Shown here: piece by piece, positions 30,332 through 38,434 of the stretch
Layout of the letters: every line of letters begins with the position of its first letter
Position numbering within the stretch: position 1 is the stretch's first letter
Assembly (NCBI RefSeq): GCF_003991425.1
Contig: NZ_CP034346.1
Span: forward strand, 4,501,501-4,565,500
Length of the DNA stretch: 64,000 nucleotides
Origin: Paenibacillus lutimineralis
Lineage (GTDB): Bacteria > Bacillota > Bacilli > Paenibacillales > Paenibacillaceae
Reading direction: 5' to 3'
Program-made: the position numbers and the translations under genes
Notes under the pieces: model-generated
Told to the model about the DNA's origin: nothing
Database searches by the model: none
What the model saw: only the letters and a program-made list of their open reading frames with translations

Positions 30332-31443
30332 TGAGTCATCTTTTAGCTGACCAGAAGCCTGTCATAGCCATACTCACAGTACATGACAAAGAAAAACAAT
30401 TCAGAGGGAACCGCGCCAACTTTCGCGATCTTGTGAAGACAGGCAGGGAGCTTGATTTCCCTGTCTATATTCTCACAACCAAGGATTTGAAATTGTCAGC
30501 GAAAAAGGTGCAAGGCTATTCCTATAGCCCAGAGGAGAAAATCTGGAAGAAGCTATGGTTCCCCCTACCCCATGTCATATATAACCGGATTCCGTTACGT
30601 GAAGACGAGAATAAGCCGCAAGTAAAACGTAAAATCGACGAATGTGTCAAGCATCACTCCATTCAATTGTTCAACCCGTACTTCTTCAATAAATGGCGCC
30701 TGTTCGACTGGCTGAAGAAGAACCGCTCAACCCGCAGTCTCGTTCCGGATACGAAGAGAATGCGCTCTCCAAGGACATTGTTCAATATGCTAAGACAATA
30801 CAGAAGCCTGTATTTGAAACCCGAGAGTGGTAAAGCCGGTAAAGGCATTATGCTGCTGAAATATAATCCCGACAGTCCTAAACCTTATCAGTTAACGATC
30901 CAGGGTACCCGGAAGAAAAATGTAATCTATGCCACCGACAATGTTGCAACTATGTGGCGGAGAATTAGAGTTGAGACGATTCGTGTGCCTTACATTATGC
31001 AGCAAGGCATTCCGCTTACTTCCTACATGGACCGTCATTTTGATCTGAGATTGCTGGTGCAGAAGACAGGAAAAGGCGTATGGAGTGTAACTGGGGTCGG
31101 CGCCCGCCTGGCCGGGCCACATCGGATTACAACCCATGTTCCACAAGGGGGAAGCGTAGAGGAGCCCGAGAAGTTGCTAAGTCCGACCTTCGGCTCTGAT
31201 ATGACCACCTTCCTGATCAGTCGGCTTAAATCGAGCGCCCTTCTTATCGCCAAGCAGGTGGAGCGGGGCTGTGGTCATACGTTGGGGGAGATGTCTATGG
31301 ATCTTGGGATCGATACAGAGGGCAAGATCTGGTTCTTCGAGGCGAACGCCAAACCGATGAAATTTGATGAGCCCCATATTCGTAGAAAGTCACTGGAACG
31401 TGTCTTCCATTTCAGCAATTATCTAGCACATCAGGACAAATAA
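30331..31443 (+). CDS. YheC-type ATP-grasp protein 4 (short form)
   Basis: About 370 residues. The ATG overlaps the stop of the previous gene (TAATG) and GGAGGAGGG lies upstream, so translation is coupled. Signatures are VIYNRIPLREDENKPQV, FNPYFFNKWRLFDWL, YLKPESGKAGKGIMLLK, FDLRLLVQKTGKG, GVGARLAGPHRITTHVPQGG and GIDTEGKIWFFEANAKP. It thus keeps all expected ATP-grasp residues. Together with the preceding gene it repeats the long/short pair seen in genes 1 and 2. Confidence 0.88.
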   Translation: MSHLLADQKPVIAILTVHDKEKQFRGNRANFRDLVKTGRELDFPVYILTTKDLKLSAKKVQGYSYSPEEKIWKKLWFPLPHVIYNRIPLREDENKPQVKRKIDECVKHHSIQLFNPYFFNKWRLFDWLKKNRSTRSLVPDTKRMRSPRTLFNMLRQYRSLYLKPESGKAGKGIMLLKYNPDSPKPYQLTIQGTRKKNVIYATDNVATMWRRIRVETIRVPYIMQQGIPLTSYMDRHFDLRLLVQKTGKGVWSVTGVGARLAGPHRITTHVPQGGSVEEPEKLLSPTFGSDMTTFLISRLKSSALLIAKQVERGCGHTLGEMSMDLGIDTEGKIWFFEANAKPMKFDEPHIRRKSLERVFHFSNYLAHQDK

Positions 31444-31469
31444 CATCCGCAAGGAGGGATGGACCCAAG

Positions 31470-32000
31470 ATGGATTGGTTAACTCTGAAGCCTGACAACG
31501 AAATGGACTGGAAAAGAAAACAAAGCGACATTCTGGCATTTATCAATAGGTATGCCGGCAAGCGGTTGTACCGAAATGTCTACCATGGGCTGCTGAAGCT
31601 CAGCTACCGGGATCTCAGCAAGCCGGGTACATTATTACAACTGGTCACAGTCCAGGCAGAAGACGGCCCGAGAATTGCTGCTTTCTCCGGCGCAACAGGA
31701 TATGGCCGGGAGCTCTGCATCGTCGTGGTCCACCCTTTGTATCGCGGGATCGGTCTTGGAACGGCCTTGCTCAAGCAGCAACTTGCCGCCCTCGGCTCGC
31801 TGACCTGTCGGATTGCACTTGATGATATCGGCGCTCTGCAGATGGGATTCCGGACCGGACTCTGTGCCAAAGGCTTGATAAAAATCCATGGTGGCAAACG
31901 CGGGCTGCTCCTGCAGGAACCATTACAGAATCCTATGCTTGGGCTATCAGAGTCTAACGGAAAACAGGAATCTGCCGCCAACCTCGCTCAAAGAAGGTGA
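31470..32000 (+). CDS. GNAT acetyltransferase embedded in the ATP-grasp array
   Basis: A 176-residue GNAT-fold protein. The acetyl-CoA-binding strand and loop read CIVVVHPLYRGIGLGTALLKQQL, matching V-x-x-x-x-R-x-x-G-x-G/A. The N-terminal half (MDWLTLKPDNEMDWKRKQSD) resembles no substrate domain I recognise. It starts with AAGGAGG upstream, 26 bases after the fourth ATP-grasp gene. Its TGA stop overlaps the ribosome site of the fifth. This tight packing implies co-expression and a shared pathway, for example N-acetylation of the ligase product or substrate, which is inference. Confidence 0.85.
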   Translation: MDWLTLKPDNEMDWKRKQSDILAFINRYAGKRLYRNVYHGLLKLSYRDLSKPGTLLQLVTVQAEDGPRIAAFSGATGYGRELCIVVVHPLYRGIGLGTALLKQQLAALGSLTCRIALDDIGALQMGFRTGLCAKGLIKIHGGKRGLLLQEPLQNPMLGLSESNGKQESAANLAQRR

Positions 32001-32002
32001 AT

Positions 32003-33112
32003 ATGCAAGTGGCACAACCCGTTCTTGGCATTTTGACATTGTATTTGAATAATAAGAAACAGCTTGAGGAAAGGCACATCTACCAACGAATGATCTCCGA
32101 AGGACAGAAGCTCGGATTAGATGTGTTTGTTTTTACCCCTATGGATGTTGACTCTAAGAAGAATATGATTCACGCTCTTATCTATGATCCCAGAAAGCGG
32201 AAATGGTCGCGCAAATGGCGGAACTTCCCGCATATGATCTACGACCGCTGCCGGATTCAGCGCAGCATACGCTTCGAGCAATTAAAAATATTTCGCGCCC
32301 GATACAGAAATATGACTTTTTTGAATCGTCCGCTCCGGGATAAATGGACCGTATATCAAACCTTGTTGCACAAGTCGAGATTTTGTCCCTATCTGCCCGA
32401 CACAGTACTATTTCACAATTCGGCTAACGTCTATTCAATGCTCAAAAGCTATCCGACCATTTATATCAAACCGATCAATGGTACTGGGGGAAGAGGCATA
32501 TTGAGGGTAGAAAAGTTAGGTAAGGATACCTTCTATATTCAAGGAAGAAGACTGAATCGCAAGATCATCCCTGCCCAGAAGGTTCATAAATCGCGGCTCG
32601 TTCCCTATCTAGTCGGTTGGAAGGGAGATAAGCGCTTCGTTGTCCAACAGGGGATTCAAATTGAGCTACCGAGTGGCAGGGTTCATGATTACCGCATGCT
32701 AGTGCAGAAGAATGGGCAGGGCGAATGGGACGTAACCGGATGTGCCGGACGCGTCGGCCCTCCCCGCAGCATCACCTCCAATCTGCATGGCGGAGGTCAG
32801 GCGGTGCCAATGGATACGCTGCTGTTGCAAATTGCCCCGACTGAAGAGAAGCGCTTGGAAATTCGCAATACTGCCGAGAAGCTGAGCGTTGAGACCGCGG
32901 CGTATCTGGAAGAATCATATGGTGCCCTCTGCGAGCTAGCCCTCGACCTAGCCATCGATAAGAATGGCAAAATATTTATTCTTGAGGTCAATCCCAAGCC
33001 CGCGCGAGAGGTGTTCATCCAATCCGGAGATCCTGAGGCTTATCATCGCTCGATTGTCAGGCCATTGGAATATGCACTATGGGTCTATAAACATAAAGTC
33101 GCCCCTTCTTAA
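32003..33112 (+). CDS. YheC-type ATP-grasp protein 5 (short form)
   Basis: About 369 residues. Signatures are MIYDRCRIQRSIRFEQL, FLNRPLRDKWTVYQTLL, YIKPINGTGGRGILRVE, HDYRMLVQKNGQGEWDVTG, RSITSNLHGGGQA and AIDKNGKIFILEVNPKPA. It is closest in layout to gene 2 (LNRxLRDKWTVYQTL against LTRSLSGKWAVYQTL), but has the intact glycine loop GTGGRGI. The ATG at 32003 follows GAAGG; a GTG at 31997 overlaps that site. It ends the array and is followed by a terminator. Confidence 0.87.
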   Translation: MQVAQPVLGILTLYLNNKKQLEERHIYQRMISEGQKLGLDVFVFTPMDVDSKKNMIHALIYDPRKRKWSRKWRNFPHMIYDRCRIQRSIRFEQLKIFRARYRNMTFLNRPLRDKWTVYQTLLHKSRFCPYLPDTVLFHNSANVYSMLKSYPTIYIKPINGTGGRGILRVEKLGKDTFYIQGRRLNRKIIPAQKVHKSRLVPYLVGWKGDKRFVVQQGIQIELPSGRVHDYRMLVQKNGQGEWDVTGCAGRVGPPRSITSNLHGGGQAVPMDTLLLQIAPTEEKRLEIRNTAEKLSVETAAYLEESYGALCELALDLAIDKNGKIFILEVNPKPAREVFIQSGDPEAYHRSIVRPLEYALWVYKHKVAPS

Positions 33113-33123
33113 AGGAGCGACTT
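33096..33123 (+). terminator. Terminator of the ATP-grasp array
   Basis: AAGTCGC...GCGACTT stem with inner CCTT/AAGG pairing, overlapping the last codons of the array and followed by ctttatttt. Confidence 0.7.
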
Positions 33124-33147
33124 CTTTATTTTGCCCAGATGGTCATA

Positions 33148-33843
33148 TTAATCTGCAGTTGCATGATCATACAGTTTCAGCAGCTCGGTAAAGTCCGCAA
33201 TCAACCGATCCGCCCCTTCCAGCTCCTGCCCGTTCCCGAAGCCGGCATAGGCACAGCCAATGACGGTCTGTCCATTCTTCTTGCCGGCCTCTACATCCGA
33301 GGAGCGATCTCCTACCATCCAGGCATTATGTATATGATGATTGTCGAGCAGCAGCTTCACTAGATCCACCTTGGATGCTGTCTCATATTCACCAGCACTA
33401 TATAGAGCTTCAAATAGCGGGAAAATCTCATGAGCTCTGGCTACTCCTTTTACATAGTGCTCTAGTCCATTACTGGCTACGAACAGTTTAACCCCTCGCT
33501 TGTTCAGCTCGATTAGCGTCTTCAGTACACCTGGATACAGCTTCGAATGATGCTTCTGTAAATCCTCCAGCTGCAGTTCGAGTAGTAACTCATTTGCCCG
33601 CTGACGGGCAGCCTCGCTAGCATCGGGAATGACTTTCTTCCAGATATCATCAAGCAGCATGCCAAGGCAACCAAGAATGACGTGCTCAGGCGGTGTCTCC
33701 CCCATATACAGCTTCTCTTCCCGCAGTTGGTCGAACATGCGATGATACGCTGGTAACAATAATGTCTCCGTCATGAACAGCGTCCCATCCATATCGAAGA
33801 TCATCGCCTCCGGCTTCGTCAGTCTACTCTCTGTTTGCTCCAT
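33148..33843 (-). CDS. HAD family hydrolase
   Basis: A cytosolic phosphatase-type protein of about 231 residues. Motif I is FDMDGTLF with the nucleophilic Asp, motif II lies in LFVASNGLEHYV (Ser), the Lys region in SKVDLVK, and motif IV is MVGDRSSDVEAGKKNG. The helical cap between motifs I and II suggests a beta-phosphoglucomutase/phosphoglycolate phosphatase-like member. I use the ATG at 33843 (GAGAGGA upstream); an ATG at 33873 would add ten residues. It converges with the array. The natural substrate cannot be told. Confidence 0.85.
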   Translation of the reverse strand: MEQTESRLTKPEAMIFDMDGTLFMTETLLLPAYHRMFDQLREEKLYMGETPPEHVILGCLGMLLDDIWKKVIPDASEAARQRANELLLELQLEDLQKHHSKLYPGVLKTLIELNKRGVKLFVASNGLEHYVKGVARAHEIFPLFEALYSAGEYETASKVDLVKLLLDNHHIHNAWMVGDRSSDVEAGKKNGQTVIGCAYAGFGNGQELEGADRLIADFTELLKLYDHATAD

Positions 33844-33996
33844 ATCCACATTCCTCTCTATCTCATCGTTCATAGCCCCATCATAAGTTAATGAGTCTAA
33901 GAAGTAAACCGCGGAAGCACTTCATTTCCACACGAAAAACACACATTTTTATTATAAAATACTGGGTGAAATTAACATCTACTGGAGATGACCTCT

Positions 33997-34410
33997 ATGA
34001 TTCATCGTACCTTTAAGCAAGGCGACCTCGTGCTGATCGCCGTCGTACTGTCCATCGCTCTCCTCATCATCGGTGCAAGATGGATTACGGGCAGCTCCGA
34101 AGCAACTGTTAAGCCAACGGGACATTACTATGCCACAATTAAAGTGGACAATGAAATCTACAAAACAGTAGAACTCACTTCCGAGACGCAATATGTCGAG
34201 GTGCGAACTTCGCGCGGATATGATCAGCTCAAGATCCATGACTATGGCATCGAGGTTGTCGAATCCGACTGCCCGCAGAAGATTTGCTTCACCTTCGGAC
34301 ATATTACGAAACCGGGAGATGTGATTATCTGCTTACCTTTGCGGATGATTATTGAAGTAGAAGGACATGCCCCCGAGTCAGGGACGGAGATTGATGCAGA
34401 GGTCTATTAA
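33997..34410 (+). CDS. NusG domain II-containing membrane-anchored protein
   Basis: About 137 residues: a single N-terminal membrane segment (LVLIAVVLSIALLIIGARWI), then an extracytoplasmic beta domain with VVESDCPQKICFTFGHITKPGDVIICLPLRMIIEV. The DCPxKxCxxxGxI pattern followed by ICLPxR is the mark of NusG domain II (PF07009) proteins of Firmicutes, which occur apart from NusG itself. Function unknown. The ATG at 33997 follows TGGAGA; an earlier ATG at 33988 lies inside that site. Confidence 0.88.
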   Translation: MIHRTFKQGDLVLIAVVLSIALLIIGARWITGSSEATVKPTGHYYATIKVDNEIYKTVELTSETQYVEVRTSRGYDQLKIHDYGIEVVESDCPQKICFTFGHITKPGDVIICLPLRMIIEVEGHAPESGTEIDAEVY

Positions 34411-34484
34411 TCCATGAAACGAAGAAGACAAGCATTTATCACCCATTTAACATAATATTCTCGGAATAACATGCCAAATCGAAC

Positions 34485-34516
34485 AAGAGCCTCCCTGTCT
34501 TCCAGGAGAGGCTCTT
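34485..34516. terminator. Hairpin between convergent genes
   Basis: AAGAGCCTC and GAGGCTCTT form a 9-bp stem with a 14-base loop, between the convergent NusG-II gene and the kinase operon. T runs are poor on both sides, so it may work weakly or in both directions. Confidence 0.55.
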
Positions 34517-34536
34517 ATCCATTTATATTTATGCTG

Positions 34537-34737
34537 TTATTGTCGGTTAGAACGGTTCACCAAGTAATACACTCCTCCGATTAGTCCAGCAATTGCCATC
34601 ATCTTCAGGCAGTATTTGCCCATCGTCCTGACGATCTGGAGAATCGACATGTCGCGAGACATGTTGGCAGAGACGAGCATGCAAATCAATCCCATAGCGA
34701 TAATCACCGCAGCGATCAGCCACTCAGCCCGCTTCAT
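34537..34737 (-). CDS. Small two-TM protein coupled to the histidine kinase
   Basis: A 66-residue membrane protein with two hydrophobic helices (WLIAAVIIAMGLICMLVSA and LKMMAIAGLIGGVYYLV) and a short basic end (NRSNRQ). Its ATG overlaps the kinase TGA as ATGA, so it is translated with the kinase. It might modulate the kinase or simply be a passenger. I do not recognise a named family. Confidence 0.7.
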   Translation of the reverse strand: MKRAEWLIAAVIIAMGLICMLVSANMSRDMSILQIVRTMGKYCLKMMAIAGLIGGVYYLVNRSNRQ

Positions 34738-36167
34738 ATCGATCCCCCCTGTTCCTCCAGCTTGAATCTAATCTCAAAGGACGTACCTTCGCCAAGCCTG
34801 CTGTTTACAAATATTTCTCCGCCCTGCAGCTCTACCAGTTTCTTGGCGATAGATAATCCAAGACCGGTTCCTCCATGCTGACGGGAACGGGATTTCTCAA
34901 CTCTATAGAAGCGCTCGAATACATAAGGAAGTTCCTCAGCTGCGATGCCTATTCCTGTATCTTTGACCGTCACAAATACATAGCTGTCTGTCTGATCCAA
35001 CATAATACTGATTTCGCCTTGCTCTGTATAGCGGACACTATTCTCCAGCAAGTTGAGGATCACCTGTTCCATGCGCAGCCCATCGCCGTAAACCCAAGAA
35101 GTGCTCCGATTCAAGTTGGTGCTGAGCGCAAGCCCCTTATCACTCGCTTTCAATTGTAGCTTATGGACCGCATTGTCGATCACTTCGGTCAGATCAATCC
35201 ATTCTAGTGACAGACTGATCTTGCCCTCCTCCATCTTCGACAGTTCGAATAAATCATCAACGAGATGCTGGAGACGCTTCGCTTCCTGATGGAGCACATC
35301 CAGATACTGATCACGCTCTTCCTCCGTACTGTACAGCCGCTCCTTAATGACCTTGGAATATCCCTCCAGATAGGTAATCGGAGTACGTAGCTCATGTGAA
35401 ATATTCGCAAGGAACTCCTGCCTCGTATCCCTGTAATTCTGCAGATCCTCGGCCAGATTATTAATGGCCGATGCCAGAGAGCCAATCTCATCATCACGCG
35501 AGATGTTCAGCCTCGTCTCCAATTCCCCAACAGCGATCTTGCGCGTCGCCTGCTGCATTTGCAGTAAAGGTCTGGACAGCAGGTGAGCCACAATCCAGGT
35601 AATGCCAAGCGCAAGTAGAAAGGCACCGATCCCAGAGAGGACGAGCAGCCTGCGCATCGCTACGACGGAGTCATCCATATGCTTGGACGATGATAATACA
35701 TAAAGCGCCGACATAACCTGACTCTCTCCCGCCTGTTCCTTGACAATCGGCTTCGCTGTTACAAAGTAACGATTACCACTCGCAGACTCATATTTCAGGC
35801 GTATTGTCTGGCCGGAAAAGATCGTCTTGATATCTCCTTGATGTATGAACGAAGCATCAGCCAGTTCTTCCTCTCCGGAGTAATCCTGCACCTTCCCATC
35901 TTTATTAACGTAGAAGATGCTGACATTGGAGAAATCGGCGAATTTAAGCAGCATTTCCTCTGTTGGTGCATCCGGGGTCTGTGCCATCATAGCGAAATGG
36001 GTGGCCAATTCATCGACCTCTGTACTCATTTCACTAGTGTAGAAATTCGAGAACATCCGATCGATCGTCACGCCAAGAATGCTCAGTACGACGATAAACA
36101 CAGCGATGATCACAAAGCCGAGCTTCATTCCAACTTTATTTTTTAGCATGGTCCGCACCGTCTGCAT
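34734..36167 (-). CDS. Two-component sensor histidine kinase
   Basis: A 477-residue membrane kinase with two membrane segments (LGFVIIAVFIVVLSILGVTI and RRLLVLSGIGAFLLALGITWIVA) around an extracytoplasmic sensor of about 130 residues. Then come HAMP (LLSRPLLQMQQATRKIAVGE), the HisKA box FLANISHELRTPITYLEGYS with the phosphorylated His, and the ATPase boxes NLLENSVRYTEQGEI, VKDTGIGIAAEELPYVF and GGTGLGLSIAKKLVELQGG. It overlaps the response-regulator gene by about 30 bases; an internal ATG at 36149 is an alternative start. The signal is unknown. Confidence 0.93.
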   Translation of the reverse strand: MQTVRTMLKNKVGMKLGFVIIAVFIVVLSILGVTIDRMFSNFYTSEMSTEVDELATHFAMMAQTPDAPTEEMLLKFADFSNVSIFYVNKDGKVQDYSGEEELADASFIHQGDIKTIFSGQTIRLKYESASGNRYFVTAKPIVKEQAGESQVMSALYVLSSSKHMDDSVVAMRRLLVLSGIGAFLLALGITWIVAHLLSRPLLQMQQATRKIAVGELETRLNISRDDEIGSLASAINNLAEDLQNYRDTRQEFLANISHELRTPITYLEGYSKVIKERLYSTEEERDQYLDVLHQEAKRLQHLVDDLFELSKMEEGKISLSLEWIDLTEVIDNAVHKLQLKASDKGLALSTNLNRSTSWVYGDGLRMEQVILNLLENSVRYTEQGEISIMLDQTDSYVFVTVKDTGIGIAAEELPYVFERFYRVEKSRSRQHGGTGLGLSIAKKLVELQGGEIFVNSRLGEGTSFEIRFKLEEQGGSI

Positions 36168-36864
36168 TGAATTTATAACCTACTCCCCACACCGTCTGAA
36201 TCGGGTTGTAGGCTAATCCAGCCCTCTGCAGCTTCTCACGAATATTTTTGACATGGGTATCTACCGAGCGGTAATCGCCGTCATAATCATACCCCCAGAT
36301 CAGGTTGACGAGATCCTCCCGGCTGTATACCCGGTGCTGATTCCCTGCTAAAGTAACCATCAGATCGAACTCCTTGGGGGTAAAATCCACCGATTGGTCG
36401 TGAATATAAATCTCGCGAGCATCGGGCATGATCCTGAAGTCTGAAAAATCTAGCGTCTGCTCCTGCACCACCGAAGACTGAGTAATGACAGAACGGCGGA
36501 TCAACGAGAAGACCCTGGCAATCAATTCCTCCGGCTCAAACGGCTTGGTCAAATAATCATCGGCGCCAATCCCCAGACCATAGACCTTATCCTTCGTCTC
36601 GGAACGGGCCGTCAGCATAAGTACAGCTACATTGCTCTTCGCACGGATCGCCTTTAATACCTGCCAACCATCCATATCCGGCATCATGACGTCCAGCAGA
36701 ACAAGATCAAATTCATTCTTGTCGATCATCGCGAGGGCCTCCATGCCGTTCGATGCTTCTTTTATCTCGAATCCTTCCTTCATTAAATAAATACGCAGCA
36801 AGTTACGCATATTCCATTCGTCATCAACGACTAAGATCTGCAATTTTGACATCCTGTTCACCAT
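36136..36864 (-). CDS. OmpR/PhoB-family response regulator
   Basis: A 242-residue regulator. The receiver domain has the acidic pocket VVDDEWNM, the phospho-acceptor Asp in LVLLDVMMPDMDGW, Thr/Ser in MLTARSE and Lys in YLTKPFEPEEL. The C-terminal winged helix includes FTPKEFDLMVTLAGNQHRVYSREDL and the recognition stretch YRSVDTHVKNIREKL. It is the first gene of a three-gene operon with the kinase and the small membrane protein. The ATG at 36864 is used; ATG 36852 is possible. Confidence 0.93.
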   Translation of the reverse strand: MVNRMSKLQILVVDDEWNMRNLLRIYLMKEGFEIKEASNGMEALAMIDKNEFDLVLLDVMMPDMDGWQVLKAIRAKSNVAVLMLTARSETKDKVYGLGIGADDYLTKPFEPEELIARVFSLIRRSVITQSSVVQEQTLDFSDFRIMPDAREIYIHDQSVDFTPKEFDLMVTLAGNQHRVYSREDLVNLIWGYDYDGDYRSVDTHVKNIREKLQRAGLAYNPIQTVWGVGYKFNADGADHAKK

Positions 36865-36930
36865 CCCTTATTGCCTCGCAGCAAACAGCCGCTATTTACG
36901 ATTCTGCTCTTATAGCTCCTATTAGTACGT

Positions 36931-37250
36931 GTTCAAAAAGGCCGGTTTTCAGCACCGAGAAGGTTGGATAAAGCTAGGGTCTGAGGAGCGGAGCGTACGT
37001 AGTTTGTACGTGAGCACCTGAGATGTTTCCGTAGGAAACATGACTTCGTAAGCATATGCTTACGACCCGGCTGAATTCAAGATTCGATGCCGAATAGCTT
37101 CTTGATTGACTTCGTGTTAGATATAGGATTTATTCGTTATCAGCGGAGCTGATGAAATTCTATATCGCAAGAAAACCTACATCTGGATCGCGGTCGCTCA
37201 TCCTTGAATTTCTTCGGTCGGTTTTCTTATCAGAAGTGGACTTTTTGAAC
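36931..37250 (+). repeat. MITE-like intergenic repeat, copy 4 (long form)
   Basis: About 320 bases from GTTCAAAAAGGCCGG to GGACTTTTTGAAC. The first 165 bases match copy 1 (AAGGTTGGATAAAGCTAGGG, ATGTTTCC-gta-GGAAACAT, GATTCGATGCCGAAT). A further 150 bases are absent from the shorter copies; they carry their own short inverted repeats. This may be the least reduced version in the window. It lies upstream of the response-regulator gene and fills most of a 460-base gap. Confidence 0.75.
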
Positions 37251-37325
37251 AACTTCTATTATATAGTATAGCGCTGCTGACATATAATTAGATGGCTTTA
37301 GGATCATAAGGTCCTGCATGCCAAG

Positions 37326-37547
37326 CTACATCGAGTTTCGTGACAGCTTGTCAACCTCTTTGCGGAGCTGTTCGTTCTGTTCCCGCAGTTCACTTAACTG
37401 CTGCTGCACTCCCTGATCTACGTTTGAATGCAAAGCTTGCCCACGTCCATGACCATGTCCGTGCGCGTGCGTGCCCTTCATGCCGAACATCATGAATATC
37501 ATCATCAAGGGACAGACCAATACAAGTAACCAAGACCACTCCATATG
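37326..37547 (-). CDS. Small DUF2933-like membrane protein, His-rich
   Basis: About 73 residues: one N-terminal membrane segment (MEWSWLLVLVCPLMMIFMMF), a His/Gly run (HAHGHGHGRG) and a C-terminal coiled coil (QQLSELREQNEQLRKEVDKL). The CPLMMIFMMFGMKG core followed by His-rich residues is like DUF2933 proteins, often found near copper-handling genes. I use the ATG at 37547, nine bases after GGAGAGG. It lies close to the Met-rich exported protein on the same strand. Confidence 0.7.
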   Translation of the reverse strand, partial: HMEWSWLLVLVCPLMMIFMMFGMKGTHAHGHGHGRGQALHSNVDQGVQQQLSELREQNEQLRKEVDKLSRNSM

Positions 37548-37775
37548 AATGAACCTCTCCTTTTTCATTTGAATGCCCTTATTGTATAGATGAGTTATGT
37601 AGAAATCTTGTTGAAATTACAGAGTCTTGATGTGATTCTCACAAATTTATGTAAAGAAAGGAGCTCCCTGAGGTCATCCATACTTGCAACCTCCTGGCAG
37701 CTCCGTCTGTCTTGGTATTCGCATTTCTCAAATGGCACTTACTTATTGCCTATGGATTCATATAGAATTCATCTC

Positions 37776-38063
37776 TTAGAATCCTGATTGCATCATACCG
37801 CCATACTGCATCATTCCACCGGACCGCGTCGTATTGCTGGAACGCATCATTCCTTGTCCATCTTGCCCACTGTTACCATGGCAGCTCTGGTACATATCCT
37901 CCAACTGCCGATCCGTTAGATCAGGGTGTACTTCCCTCATATGAGGAAGCATGTCCTGGAAGGATGCCCACAAGCCCTGTCCATCTCCCGCAGCATACGC
38001 AGCTGTACCAATTCCTAGTGTCAGGACAATGACGCCCAAGGCGATAACGAATTTTGATCTCAT
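37776..38063 (-). CDS. Exported Met/Gly-rich small protein
   Basis: A 95-residue secreted protein with a clear signal peptide (FVIALGVIVLTLGIGTAAYA, cut after AYA). The mature part has DMLPHMREVHPDLTDRQLEDMY then SCHG, followed by a Met/Ser/Gly tail with repeated GGMMQ units. Similar short proteins are annotated oddly as FAD/FMN-containing dehydrogenase in Bacilli. The Met clusters, single Cys and His could bind Cu(I). Ribosome site GAGGAGGAG. Function unproven. Confidence 0.75.
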   Translation of the reverse strand: MRSKFVIALGVIVLTLGIGTAAYAAGDGQGLWASFQDMLPHMREVHPDLTDRQLEDMYQSCHGNSGQDGQGMMRSSNTTRSGGMMQYGGMMQSGF

Positions 38064-38434
38064 AGTAATCTCCTCCTCAAGAGAGAATTGTAGACCCTAT
38101 TTATGTGGAAATTGTGAGGATCGGATGACAATCCAAGGACTTAAATATTCGTGGTAATCTATCCTAATCTTTCCTGTTAAAAAAGCAACCAAAATGTGTT
38201 AAAATTTTGAATTCCAATCGTAATCTGATTGTAATTAAAGTCATCCCGCAACGTTTTATAATGAGAACACATCAATAGTGACAGCATGAGAGAGGATGGA
38301 TTAAAAGTGGTGCGAAACGGGTTGGAATCTGTAAATTCAAAGCAAACCATAAGGTTAATAAATAAGTTGGATCCCTACGAACTTCCGTTAATATCCAGGG
38401 AAATCCTGATGAATCGGTGCGGGGGATCTTATTT
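38064..38434. other. Intergenic leader region upstream of the acyltransferase
   Basis: About 370 bases between divergent genes. A frame of 54 codons (38286-38450, starting MREDGLKVVRNGLESVNSKQ) overlaps the acyltransferase start but has no ribosome site before its ATG. A TATAAT at 38258-38263 has no good minus-35. Confidence 0.4.
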
